Assembly: GCA_011634665.1 (NCBI GenBank)
Contig: WAEK01000002.1
Location: 3,490,501 to 3,554,500, forward strand
Length of the DNA stretch: 64,000 nt
Origin: Mortierella sp. BCC40632
Lineage: Eukaryota; Mortierellomycota; Mortierellomycetes; Mortierellales; Mortierellaceae
Reading direction: 5' to 3'
This document shows positions 1-9,060 of the stretch, piece after piece (positions within the stretch are counted from its first letter, which is position 1; the number at the start of each line of letters is the position of its first letter). The notes beneath the pieces were generated by a model. The model had not been told where the DNA came from. It saw only the letters and a list, made by a program, of their open reading frames with translations, and ran no database searches. The position numbers were made by a program, and so were the translations under genes.

Positions 1-224
1 TCTGTGATACGTTGATTTAGCATCTGGAAAAAATCCATTGCTCTCTTCACACGTTCCTCAGAATGCTGGACAGCCGCCTTCACTAGGTTGACTATGCTTT
101 GCTCGCTTCCTTGAAATTCACCAGTAAGGGGTAATCTGCTAGGCAACGCGCCGAGGCGGCATCGCTGGTGATAGAAAAGAGTGTAGATGTATCTCTTCTC
201 TAGAGCGCCAGCGATGCGTATCGA
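1..224 (-). CDS. Partial coding fragment running off the left edge, unknown protein
   Basis: Read on the minus strand, one frame is open from just after a stop at 225-227 to the window edge, about 74 codons with no ATG at its head. The C-terminal half reads as an amphipathic helix rich in Val, Lys, Glu and Gln (for example SIVNLVKAAV followed by EERVKRAMDFFQML), which looks like real protein. I cannot name a family. It lies in a region of mobile-element debris, so a transposon-derived or pseudogene origin is likely. A possible splice acceptor (ATCACCAG) falls near 165-170, so the real exon may start there instead. Confidence 0.35.
159..217. repeat. 59-bp imperfect palindrome
   Basis: The outer arms GCATCGCTGG (159-168) and CCAGCGATGC (208-217) are perfect 10-bp inverted repeats. 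Inside them lies a second near-perfect pair, TAGAAAAGAG and CTCTTCTCTA. The palindrome overlaps the open frame of the neighbouring fragment, so it may be a coding coincidence or a small foldback element. Confidence 0.5.
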
Positions 225-246
225 CTAGCGCAGTGAATGACAAATA

Positions 247-363
247 GGAACTGGAAAGGTTCCTCACATAAAGGTCAGTTTATTATCGTGTAAGAGATGG
301 GTATACATAGTGCTACGAGAGGGTCCAAGGTCCTACCTGGAAAGGTTCCTCGCATAAAGGTGA
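247..363. repeat. Two copies of a short dispersed repeat (third copy at 4278-4305)
   Basis: The module reads CTGGAAAGGTTCCT, then CACATAAAGGT or CGCATAAAGGT, at 247-275 and about 335-363. A third copy at 4278-4305 differs by one missing base. The second copy extends into an inverted partner, GAGGAACTCTCCAGG, ending near 378, making a hairpin. No coding function is visible. Confidence 0.6.
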
Positions 364-472
364 GGAACTCTCCAGGCAGGGGTGTCTGCTATTTATATGG
401 CGTCGCCCCAAGGGTGACGTGCTCCAGCAGGGGGGTTGATGAGTACTGCTCCGCCTGCGGCGAGAGCAGTAG

Positions 473-535
473 TTTTTTTTTTTTATAACAATCTGTTTCC
501 GCTGGAATAGCCGTGTAGGCAAAACTAAGAAAACC
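473..535 (-). mobile_element. Poly(A)-tailed retroposon-like 3' end, copy 1
   Basis: On the minus strand this segment ends GATTGTTATA followed by 12 A. The same 3' end recurs at 1083-1158 with a 26-A tail, and similarity extends about 55-60 bp upstream of the tail (TTAG, then TTTGCCTAC and AACAGATTGTTAT). A shared 3' end abutting an A-tail is the usual signature of a non-LTR or SINE-like retroposon. The 5' extent cannot be fixed from two copies. Confidence 0.5.
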
Positions 536-820
536 TAATCTAGCCCCGGCCACTGCAAAGCGATGGCATAGTTGCAGGAGAGCCAAGTAGGGTTGTTTGT
601 CCTATAGAGCGCCTGTTATAGATTACCTCGATTCAGGATACTGGGGTGAGCGTTTTTTTGTTAACGAGGGCCCCACGTGGGCATGCAGAGTTTATGGAAT
701 ACCGGGCTACTGGCATGTTGTCACTTGGGCCATAACAGGATCTAGCCCTGCAAATAAACACTAAATAGTTTTACCTAATGTCCAGATACTCTGTTCGTCA
801 TCACTTGCGTCGCATGAGTG

Positions 821-867
821 GTCGTAATGCCAGCTCCCTACGCGGCCTGTTGCGCTCATTCGTCGTC
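821..867. repeat. 47-bp direct repeat, copy 1
   Basis: The block beginning GTCGTAATGCCAGCTCCC and ending in ATTCGTCGTCT is identical at 821-867 and 4306-4352. It sits just downstream (minus strand) of the stop codon of the fragment at 870-1081, so it may be the 3' untranslated part of a repeated gene or element. Confidence 0.75.
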
Positions 868-869
868 TT

Positions 870-1081
870 TTAGCCCTCTTGGTCCATCGCTAACACTTTT
901 TTCCAACTCCCTAGCCGCTCCATCACCTCCAGCTTTCTCTTTCCAAGGTAGTACTCATGCACAGTACGGTCTGCTTCATCGTATGCCTCCTTGAGGTTCG
1001 GCTTCTGCCTCAGCGGATTGTTCAAGTCGGAGAAATTTCCACAGCTGCTTTGGTGTCCGTCAGCACCGTTGCGTCTCCCAG
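870..1081 (-). pseudogene. C-terminal fragment of an unknown repeated protein family
   Basis: On the minus strand a frame is open from the poly(A) block at 1083 to a TAA at 870-872, about 70 codons without an ATG. The sequence is helix-like and charged (LKEAYDEADRTVHEYYLGKR). Its first 17 bases match 1920-1936, at the head of the next fragment, but are read there in a different frame. This suggests copies of one repeated element in different states of decay. I do not recognise the family. Confidence 0.4.
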
Positions 1082-1082
1082 C

Positions 1083-1158
1083 TTTTTTTTTTTTTTTTTT
1101 TTTTTTTTATAACAATCTGTTTCTGTTAAGATAGCTACGTAGGCAAAGAACTAATCTA
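1083..1158 (-). mobile_element. Poly(A)-tailed retroposon-like 3' end, copy 2
   Basis: T26 on the plus strand (A-tail on the minus) is followed by ATAACAATCTGTTTC and a GTAGGCAAA block, matching copy 1 at 473-535. The tail abuts the 17-bp sequence 1066-1082, which exists without any A-tract at 1920-1936. The retroposon therefore seems to have inserted directly next to this repeat. Confidence 0.55.
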
Positions 1159-1383
1159 AGGTCACCACATAGTGGTGACAATCCCCCCGTAACCATGTCA
1201 ACTACACGTGGCCAGTGACTCCGCGCAACGACTGCCATCCCTCGTCAGGATGTTTGAAAATTGAAAACAGGTTAGGTCACCGGAATGGGATCCACCCCAT
1301 TCTCTCCATCATCTCCAAACGTCGCCTCCCTGCCAGACTGTCTAGCGAGCGAGCATCTGCTGCTTCCATGCCAGCTTGGGTCC

Positions 1384-1944
1384 CTAGACAACGTCCCCCC
1401 TCATGTCCTTCAATAAGTGCTCCACATGGGCATGCACCAGGAGCGCAAAGGAGATCATAGCCATAATTCTATTTAGCTCTGGCTCCCTTAGTAGGGCATC
1501 TTTTTCTCGAGCGAAGATTCCATTGAGCTGCTCCCACTCGATAGTCGTTTCACACCACTTCTTCCAAGGCTCTTGTGTTGCTTGTTCCTGGGTGTGATCC
1601 ACAAACCGATGCGATATTTCAGCTGCTACTCCCTCTGTCACCTTGAAAAGAGTTTTCCAGGTTTTGTTAAGTATCGCTTGTGCAACACCTCGACACAAAG
1701 AGCCAAAAGTCCATTGCGAAGGAAGTCTTGTCTGGTCTGTAGCTTCTTGAGGCTGCGTGGGGGTTTCCTGGATGAAATTCAGACTCTGGGTGATCGCTTC
1801 TGTCCCTGGGTGTCCCCAGATTAGATACTTTGGAGGTCTGCTCCCTGCCCCTTCTCTTGGCTGTTGCTCAAAATGCTTTTTCGCCTCTGTGTTCGCTTTG
1901 TTGACAGCACTGTCGCCCCCCGTTGCGTCTCCCAGCGCGTTTGC
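1384..1944 (-). pseudogene. Open frame of 186 codons, unknown repeated protein, no start codon
   Basis: The frame is open from after a TGA at 1945-1947 to a stop at 1384. It first has an internal ATG at 1698, but the codons upstream (1699-1944) also look like protein, for example a KANTEAKKHFEQQ helix and a PPKYLIWGHPG segment. The C-terminal part is Trp/Glu-rich (EPWKKWCETTIEWEQLNGIF). I know no family for it. The absence of a start, the neighbouring repeats and the match to 1066-1082 suggest a truncated member of a repeated, possibly transposon-borne, family. Confidence 0.4.
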
Positions 1945-2291
1945 TCACTGCAGGGATTCCTACTGGGGTGAGCGTTCTCCTGGGCTATTTATCGTCGTTC
2001 GTCGACGAGAGAGTAGGGGACTGTCATCCAATAAGACTATCAACATTTCTACAAGATAATGGAAGGAAAAAGAACAAAAGAAAAAAAAAAGGAAGGCCCG
2101 AGAGGATGATGGACACCATTCACTCGGAGAGTTATCAACGGAAGAAATAGAAAAAGAAGCAAGGAAGAGAAAAAAAAAAGTGGAAAGGTCATGAAGAAAA
2201 GGTGGGTGATTATTGCGTGGTGTGACCGACGCGTAGTTTGGCCGAGATTACGGAAGACTAGACGACTGAAAAACTACGGAAGGCAACTCGT

Positions 2292-2654
2292 AGTGCGGCG
2301 TAGAGGACCAGCACAGGGGGAAAGAGCTCGCGCTGCTTGGCAGGCAGGTGTGTAAGACCTATTAGGAAAGGGGATTGTCAGCATAGAAGAGGGAAACATA
2401 CTGATCACGACGCGTATCACCGTTCTATAGAGAGAGAACAAGGTAAGAGAAAAGACTCGCAAATGAACAATATCTAGCTATAGGATCACACGGTTCACAC
2501 CCCCGGGGCGGGCGGACGAGTGGACCTGCTCCAGACGGTGAGTATTCACAAACGGATCGGGAAAATAAAAGGAAGAAAACAAACTGCTCTTTATTGGATG
2601 GTGTCGAGGGACACCAGTTATACCCCTCCTGACCCAGGTATTTACTACACCACA
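2292..2654 (-). mobile_element. LTR-like repeat, copy 1
   Basis: This is a direct repeat of 2990-3363, about 90% identical by eye, in the same orientation. Read on the minus strand it begins TGTGGTGTAGTAAATAC, has a GGTATAACTGG TATA-like box and an AATAAA signal about 25 nt further on, and ends CGCCGCAC. The terminal CA seen in copy 2 is mutated here. These are the marks of a retrotransposon LTR. No gag or pol reading frame lies between or beside the copies. Confidence 0.6.
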
Positions 2655-2989
2655 GTAGTCTTGCAACAGGTTCAATGGGTATTCTAGGGTGGAAGTGGTT
2701 TAATAGTTCTGGGGTCAACTTCTAAGGGTCTATCTAGGATGGCGTCCCTCCTTTTATAGGAGGTACTCCTGTATCTCCTAGGTCTATTGTTGGAGCCCTA
2801 GGACAGGGCTCACTGCAACAGTCAGAGGCCAGGGAGTCTTTGGTTTGGGCAGTTTGTTGCTCAAGATTAAAGTAATGAGAAAGCTAACTATTTATACAAG
2901 TGGTTTGGTGGCAAATGGGAGGGGGTGCGGCAGTGGTGGCAACAGGACAGTCACAAATAGTGGCAAAGGGCGCAGCTTGAAGAGGACAC

Positions 2990-3363
2990 TGTGCGGCGTA
3001 GAGGACCAGCACAGGGGGAAAGAGCTCGCACTACTTGGCAGGCAGGTGTGTGAAACCTATTGGGAAAGGGGATTGCCAGCATAGAAGAGGGAAACATACT
3101 GATCACGACGCGTATCACCGTTCTATAGAGAGAGAACAAGGCAAGAGAAAAGACTCGCAAATGAACAATATCTAGCTACAGGATCGCACCCCCGGGGCGG
3201 GCGGACGAGTGGACCTGCTCCAGACGGTAAGTATTCACAAACGGATCGGGAAAATAAAAGGAAGAAAACAAAACTGTCTTTATTGTCTGGTGTCGAGGGA
3301 CACCATTTATACCCCCCTGGCCCAGGGGCCAGAAGATCGCCCAGTCGTATTTACTACACCACA
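2990..3363 (-). mobile_element. LTR-like repeat, copy 2 (TG...CA ends)
   Basis: On the minus strand it starts TGTGGTGTAG and ends CGCCGCACA, giving the canonical 5'-TG...CA-3' limits. It carries a TATA box (GGTATAAATGG at 3313-3303) and AATAAA at 3284-3279. It has a roughly 20-bp segment near 3327-3347 missing from copy 1. The 335 bp between the copies lack a convincing primer-binding site or polypurine tract, so this is either two solo LTRs or one internally deleted element. I see no target-site duplication. Confidence 0.6.
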
Positions 3364-3560
3364 ACTGTCGCAATGATGAAGGAGATAACGGTCTGGTCCA
3401 GGGAGGAATAAATTGGTGGCGGCCGGGTCACAACTCTATAGCAAGAAAATCTGGCTAAGTGGATTTGGGAGATAGTAGGATTTGGAAGTGGTAGGAAAGT
3501 GAAGATAGGAAGATGGTCCGAGTGACAAGGGAAGTATTTGAATGATTTGGATATGGGTTG

Positions 3561-4091
3561 CTAACCGAGGTTATTACTGAGTGAAGCTCTTGGCTTAATT
3601 TTTTTTTTTTTTTTTTTTTTTTCCACTGATCGCTCCTCATCCCATTCTTGCTGTGAGCTGGTAAACTCCTTGAAGTACACCTTTTCATCACCTTCCTTCA
3701 CCATTCCACAGTGAAGGATTGCTTCCAGCTGGGCTCGCTGTCCAACTTCCACCACGAAACAGCTGACTGAAGTCTCATCCGCCAGCTGGATCCAACGGAC
3801 CAAAGGGGTTGCAACCGGGGCAACCACACCTTGGTAACACTTGGCCAATAAGGCCCTACGTTGGGTCATCGAGGTTGATGCCTCGCCAAAAGCGTCAACC
3901 GGGATGTACGCCTTAAGGTGATTACGACGTCGATCTACGAGGATGAACTCGTCACTCGCAGACTCTACGTCTGCCTCGCTTTCACTCTGACTGTGGGCCA
4001 GCTCAGAGTTGTCTGTATCCACTTGCATGGATGCAGAGTTTGCAGGGGTGTCCCTGAAGGGAATGAACTTCCCATTTTTGGGGGGTCCCAT
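3561..4091 (-). pseudogene. N-terminal fragment of an unknown retroelement-like protein interrupted by poly(A)
   Basis: A 176-codon frame starts at an ATG at 4091. It has a Ser/Asp/Glu-rich N-terminus (residues about 20-50), then a compact-looking region (VDAFGEASTSMTQRRALLAK, RWIQLADETSVSCFVVEVG). At about residue 158 it runs into an A-tract coding for lysines (3600-3622), after which protein character is lost. This looks like a 5' gene fragment cut by an A-rich insertion. ORF1/gag-like proteins often have such an N-terminus, but I cannot confirm that. Confidence 0.4.
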
Positions 4092-4277
4092 CGATGCAGC
4101 GAGGAGGGAGGGTAGGGGTGATAAGAAATAAAAAAAGGGGGGGGGAGGAGGGGAGGTGGTTGTGGTTGTGTGGGGCTGCCACTTCGATGGTTGTTCTTTG
4201 ATCTGAATGAATATTCACGCCCACTGTTGGCAGTAGCGTGGTAAGAAGGAAAGGCCTAGCGCAATGGATATCAAACA

Positions 4278-4352
4278 GGAACTGAAAGGTTCCTCACATA
4301 AAGGTGTCGTAATGCCAGCTCCCTACGCGGCCTGTTGCGCTCATTCGTCGTC
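4278..4352. repeat. Junction of two dispersed repeats
   Basis: 4278-4305 repeats the 247-275 module and 4306-4352 is identical to 821-867. The two are fused base to base here but lie some 550 bp apart at the left end of the window. Confidence 0.7.
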
Positions 4353-4481
4353 TAGGCATTCGGCTTAGGTCTAGGTAGGCCTAAGGCAGTCCTTTCATTT
4401 GTGGAGGGTCTGCCATTTAGGAGGGGTGGCTTGGGGCTTAGGATAGACACGGCCTCGAGGTCGCTACCAGTCATCCGTCCT

Positions 4482-4553
4482 TCTTTGGTAGTATAGTGGT
4501 GAGTATCTCCGCCTGTCACGCGGAAGACCCGGGTTCAATTCCCGGCCAAAGAG
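4482..4553 (+). tRNA. tRNA-Asp (anticodon GTC)
   Basis: A complete 72-nt cloverleaf without intron. The acceptor stem TCTTTGG pairs with CCAAAGA and the discriminator base is G. The D-arm includes TAGTATAGTGG, the anticodon loop is TGTCACG with GTC at 4515-4517, and the T-arm is CCGGGTTCAATTCCCGG. Boxes A and B of the internal polymerase III promoter are intact. The 3' CCA is not encoded, as expected for a nuclear tRNA. The gene lies about 1.1 kb from the LTR-like repeats, a neighbourhood often favoured by retrotransposons. Confidence 0.97.
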
Positions 4554-4556
4554 CTC

Positions 4557-4561
4557 TTTTT
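4557..4561 (+). terminator. RNA polymerase III terminator of tRNA-Asp
   Basis: A run of five T starts three bases after the last tRNA base. Confidence 0.85.
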
Positions 4562-4674
4562 GCAAATCGAAAAAATCAAGAATGGATGCAGTTAGTGAGG
4601 GGGTAATCATCACGCTTGATCAGAAAACGCGCGGCAGCGGACCGAACTTCTTTTTTTTTTTTTTTTTTTTTTTT

Positions 4675-4717
4675 GGATATGTCTAACTGCAGTACTGTAC
4701 TGCCGTTAGACACATCC
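4675..4717. repeat. 43-nt near-perfect hairpin beside poly(T)
   Basis: GGATATGTCTAAC pairs with GTTAGACACATCC (one G-T position) and inside them GCAGTAC pairs with GTACTGC around a single T. The 5' base directly follows a T24 tract (4651-4674). A foldback element or structured RNA is possible. The rest of 4554-5183 shows only short poly(A)/(T) runs. Confidence 0.6.
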
Positions 4718-5183
4718 TTGTTTGGTTGGAGGAAAGGAAGTGATAGTCTGGTCCGAAAGAAGGAGAAAAGGGCTTTGAAAATCGGTGGCTATCACATGCC
4801 AACTTGAACTAACTAATCTGTCTCATTGGTTTGTCAAAGCACTTACTTTTTTTTTTTTTTGTTCGGCGATGGAATGTTAGTGAAAAGGAAGCAAGAAGGC
4901 AATGATCCTAGATCAGCCCTTTTTTTTAAAAAAAAAAAAGGAATGGTCAGTTCTGTTCCACAAAGCTCCATGCTCGTAGAAAGAGTACGGAAAGCTAATT
5001 CCACTACGACACAATGAGCGAGAAAGTGAGGAGAGGGGAGTACTAAGCCGAGAGAGAGCTTCTGTCTCATGGTCCGGAGGACGATTTAGACTCACTCTCT
5101 CCATTGCCTTGCGAATTCAAACAGTACACTTGTAGGGGTTTTTTTTACTACTCTAAATTTATCAGGAAAGAAAGGAGGTCAGG

Positions 5184-6224
5184 ATGGGCTTTGTAAACAC
5201 GACGTTAGCGGAACAAGGAGCAAGAATGCTGGATTCATCTCAGGTATGACAAAACGGTAGTGCTATTAAGTATCAGCAACTCGCCGTCGAAACGAGAACC
5301 AGAGACGACTCCAGCCCAGGTCGAGTGACTAGATCAGCCATTTAGCTCGCGACAGCACCCCTAGACTTTGCCTAGCCTCTTTGGATCCTATCTCTTCTGG
5401 CGTGATCTTTGGGCCTGTCGAGCGTCGGGGTTCAGGTCACTGGGACTCTTTGGAGCATTCGAATGTTCAGACAGACAAACCCCTGAAAGGGACTGAAAAA
5501 AAGATAGGGCAAGAAACAACCTCAGCCTGTGAGAACAACCACAGGATCCTGTATCTAGGGCCGCTTTAGAAGTTTAAAGCTTGGCGCCGCCCACCCTGTC
5601 CTGGACAGTAAGTTTCTCAGATCCAGATCTCTTTGAGAAGTTCAAGTCCATGGAAATATGAGCCACGATGGAAGGACATCTACAAGGAGAGGAGAATGGC
5701 TTCGATACCTCAACCGCTGCTACTCCAGGCAGTTCTCTTCAGTAATGTGACTAATGTCTACTAAACAATAGGACCCATTCTCACGAATGTCTTTCCATCC
5801 AACCATATATCTTAGGTCAAGTTCAGGTTGCCTTCGATCGAAAAGTTGCTTGGACCACTCTAGACCTCTAAATATCTTGATCTCTACCAACTCAGCTCAG
5901 GTTGTATCAACAAGAGACCAGACTTGTTTGCCTCACAGGAACCACCGAGCTCAAAAAACGAATTTTGGTACTTGTTCCCAGAAGCAAGGACCCAGGAGTA
6001 CCGAGGTGCTTACCCGACCGCCTGTGAGATTGAGCCTACCTGCCCCCTGACCTTTACTGCCAAATCTGATCGGTGTCAATCGAGTTGGGGAGAATTAAAT
6101 GAATTTTCCATTGGTTCTCTCCCAGGACAGGGTTACTTTGGCATGGCGATAGCTCTGCTTGGAAGTGAACCATGCTCAAAAACGATGGCGATGATCAACA
6201 ACACCAAGTCTGACCAGGGAAGAG
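5184..6224 (+). pseudogene. Possible spliced gene or pseudogene, unknown
   Basis: Two segments look like exons. 5184-5243 begins with ATG (MGFVNTTLAEQGARMLDSSQ) and ends at a GTATGA donor. 5864-6224 follows a CTCTAG acceptor, stays open for 120 codons and ends at a GTAAGA donor. The second encodes an aromatic, cysteine-containing stretch (EFWYLFPEARTQEYRGAY and four Cys) typical of a folded, perhaps secreted domain. I could not join the two in one consistent phase: the sequence between them has protein-like pieces broken by stops. It may be decayed, or I may have missed exons. Confidence 0.3.
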
Positions 6225-6571
6225 GTAAGATAGTAAGTGGGACAAGATGGGAATGATTGGGGTTCAAAAAGGGTATCGATAAACGACCTCAGCTGTTTAA
6301 ACTCCATTGCATTAGTTCTATAGTAGCTGTAGTACACAGTCAGCTGCGTCTCCCATGTGAGAGTGACATCCGATTGGACTTTTTTTTTTTTTTTCCACTA
6401 ATGGATGTCAATGGACAAGTACATGAATTCTCACAAGCATGCCTTGACAGAGATCAGAGCGCAAAGTTTGGATGGACAAATATCAGTCTCTATTATTATA
6501 CAATACTATTTCGCTTCCTAGCATAATGTGGGACAATGATTTCTTTTGATTTCTTTTTTCTCAGGTCTTGC

Positions 6572-7504
6572 TTAGAATCCAAGAGACTCCTTGATGAACA
6601 AAACCTGAATCCTTCCAGGGTTCATGGGGTTTGCCTGACGGATCACCTCGTAGTGAGTAAGGGTGGTTCCTGGAGCCTTGAATACCTCGCGAGAGAAGGC
6701 GGAGGCAGCGGGAACGCACCACTCAGTCATACGCTTCCATGCCTCAGCCTCATCCTTGACAATCTTGTTAGAGCTGACGACGACAATGACATTCTCAGCG
6801 CCAAAGGCGACACCGCCAACCTTGGAGCCCGAAAAGTCACCGTGGGCCATCTCACCCGATTCGGTGACGGATGCCATGGAGGTAAGGAAGTAGTCAACGG
6901 TAGTACCGATGGTACGACGGAGGTGAGCTTGCTTGGTGGGATCCTTCTCAGCCAAAATCTTAGTGCGCACGTTGTCATAAGGGGTCTCACCCATGATGTA
7001 GTTGATGAATCCAATCTAGAAGTAAAGAAAGAAAAATAAATGCATTTGTTGAGTAACCTTTATCAGATAGCCATCATGACATTTATCCGCTTTTTTTTTT
7101 TTTTTTTTTTTTTATTCGGCTGAACTTTTACCTCTTCAAGAGTTGTGCTGTGGGCGACGTTCAGGGACTTGCCCTAAAAGATCAAGGGAAGGATGAGAAA
7201 AGGAACAAGGTCAATTAGTCATCAGATCTCATGGTTGATAGAATGAGTTGCATGCTTGAATAGAAAAGAGGTATCGGCTTACAGCAGGGATGAGAGACTT
7301 GAGCTTCTCGAAGGCATCATCCTTGTTCTCGGCCACAGTGACCTTGAAGCCCTTAGCCTCAAGGCCAGCTCTAGCGATCTCAAAGCGCTCAGGAGAGGCA
7401 GCCTTGGAGTAAGCATTGTCCTTGAAGTGGGCGATCTGAGAGTCCTTCTCGATGAGGGCAGCGAGGGTGGTGCTCTCAAAAGTGCTTTCTGGGCGAGTGG
7501 ACAT
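6572..7504 (-). CDS. LUD-domain (LutC/YkgG-like) protein
   Basis: Three exons: 7504-7283, 7173-7132 and 7015-6572, all phase 0, give 235 residues. The LUD domain (formerly DUF162) covers most of the protein. The motif at residues about 79-91 (VAHSTTLEEIGF, split by introns 1 and 2) is the family hallmark, followed by a glycine-rich FSGSKVGGVAFGAENVIVVV block. In bacteria LUD proteins act in lactate oxidation with LutA/LutB iron-sulfur partners, and no such partner lies here. A cytosolic enzyme of unknown substrate is the safest reading. Intron 2 carries a poly(A) tract on the coding strand (7091-7113). A TATA box lies 127 nt upstream. The gene is divergent from the GH16 gene. Confidence 0.88.
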
Positions 7505-7630
7505 GTTGATGTAAGATGAGATGAAGGAAGGGTAGAGGTAGAGGTAGAGGTGTAAGTGTAAGAGTAGGGGTGAGAGTTACTGGAAAGTGAGAAGATAAGT
7601 GGGGACTGTGGGAAACACACAATGACTGCA

Positions 7631-7638
7631 TATTTATA
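7631..7638 (-). promoter_or_regulatory. TATA box of the LUD gene
   Basis: TATAAATA on the minus strand, 127 nt upstream of the start codon. The remaining divergent interval (7505-8239) shows a pyrimidine-rich leader and nothing else I recognise. Confidence 0.55.
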
Positions 7639-8239
7639 CGGATCTTTCAAAGACCGCATTTTCAGGTTTAGTAATGATCCGGGAAGAGGAGCTGGGCTCA
7701 TTGAGGATAAAGGCGTAAGGATCTCCCCATGGACATTTCAAACTGGGTCCAGCTGTTCAATTTTTTACGGTCTTCTCCTTTTTCAGGATGAAGGGGGAGT
7801 CCACAGTACTTCTGTTCATTCTAGGCAACTTTCAACGTGGTAGACTAAGATGTATTCTTTTTTGCAATTAGATCCAGTGAAAAAACGACGACCTGACGTG
7901 CTTCCTTACTCAGCACAGGGCTTTACTAATGCCAACAAAGTTGGTCCACAGGAACAGCCTTCTAGGTGGCTTGATAATCTACAGCTGTAACCCAGCCACC
8001 AAGGTCTTCCATGCGAACTACCCCGTTCCACAGCGTGCATGAATGTTTCATAGCCTAAGAGTCCATCGTTTGACATCACTCTGATTCGGCGCATATTTTT
8101 TTATTTTTTTTCTTTTCGACAAAAATATCCTTTTACCCACGAAACTCCATCTTCTCTGCTTTCTACCCAAACTCTACTTGCAAATACGCCCATCTTACTT
8201 CTTCAAGGTATCGACAAACAGCAAGTACTGAGCTCCATA

Positions 8240-9004
8240 ATGAATCAGCATACCACTGCCAACATACCAACAGCGAAGATAGCGGCGGTGCGACCATCGG
8301 GCCGTCACTGGGCAGGATTAGTTCTTGTGTCTATTCTTGCTCTATTACAAATCAGCTTTGTTCACGGCTCGTTCTTCAATCGCGGCTTCCTCAACCACAA
8401 GAACCACCATGAGACGACATCCTTGACTATGCGCGAGAGTTCTCTTTGCGGGTCGCACCATATGCCCTGCCCCGCGACTGAGCCATGTTGCAACAGTTAA
8501 GCTAAACAAGTTTTCTTGGTGCCCAGGCTACTATTGAAGGAGCATTACATGCTGTCCTACTCACAAAAGAAGCAGAAGAAGAAAAGGAAGGGGAAAAAAA
8601 GCTAACAGGGCCCCTCCATTTTTATTTCTTGCTTAGACGGCACCTGCCATTCTACTTCGATGGAGGCATGCCCGATATCACTTGGATGTGACCCCCTACA
8701 TTCTCATCTTGAGGGTTGCTTTCCTCTCCCAGGATGTCAGTCATTTAAGGACAAGTTCAAGCAGCCGAGCCTCTTGATTCCTAAGAGAGCCTTTACAGGT
8801 AACCCCAGCCAGGCGCATTGGGTTTCCGAATTCCATCACATTGCACCTTATGCCAAGGTCAGCAAGAAACACCATAAACTTCAACTAAGAGTGAGGAGGT
8901 AAGCCTCTGCAGGATCAAATGCGGAGTCAGAGCAAAGGCTGAGTGCTCAACTTTGTGCCACCACCAACCGTTGATGCATTCTCATCCCCTTTTTGCTTCG
9001 CCCG

Positions 9005-9060
<56 letters not shown>

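Larger units (their letters stand above)
225..869. other. Repeat-rich non-coding stretch
   Basis: Apart from the short repeats at 247-363 and the A-tailed repeat at 473-535, I see no open frame with protein character. The block 821-867 recurs at 4306-4352. Confidence 0.5.
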
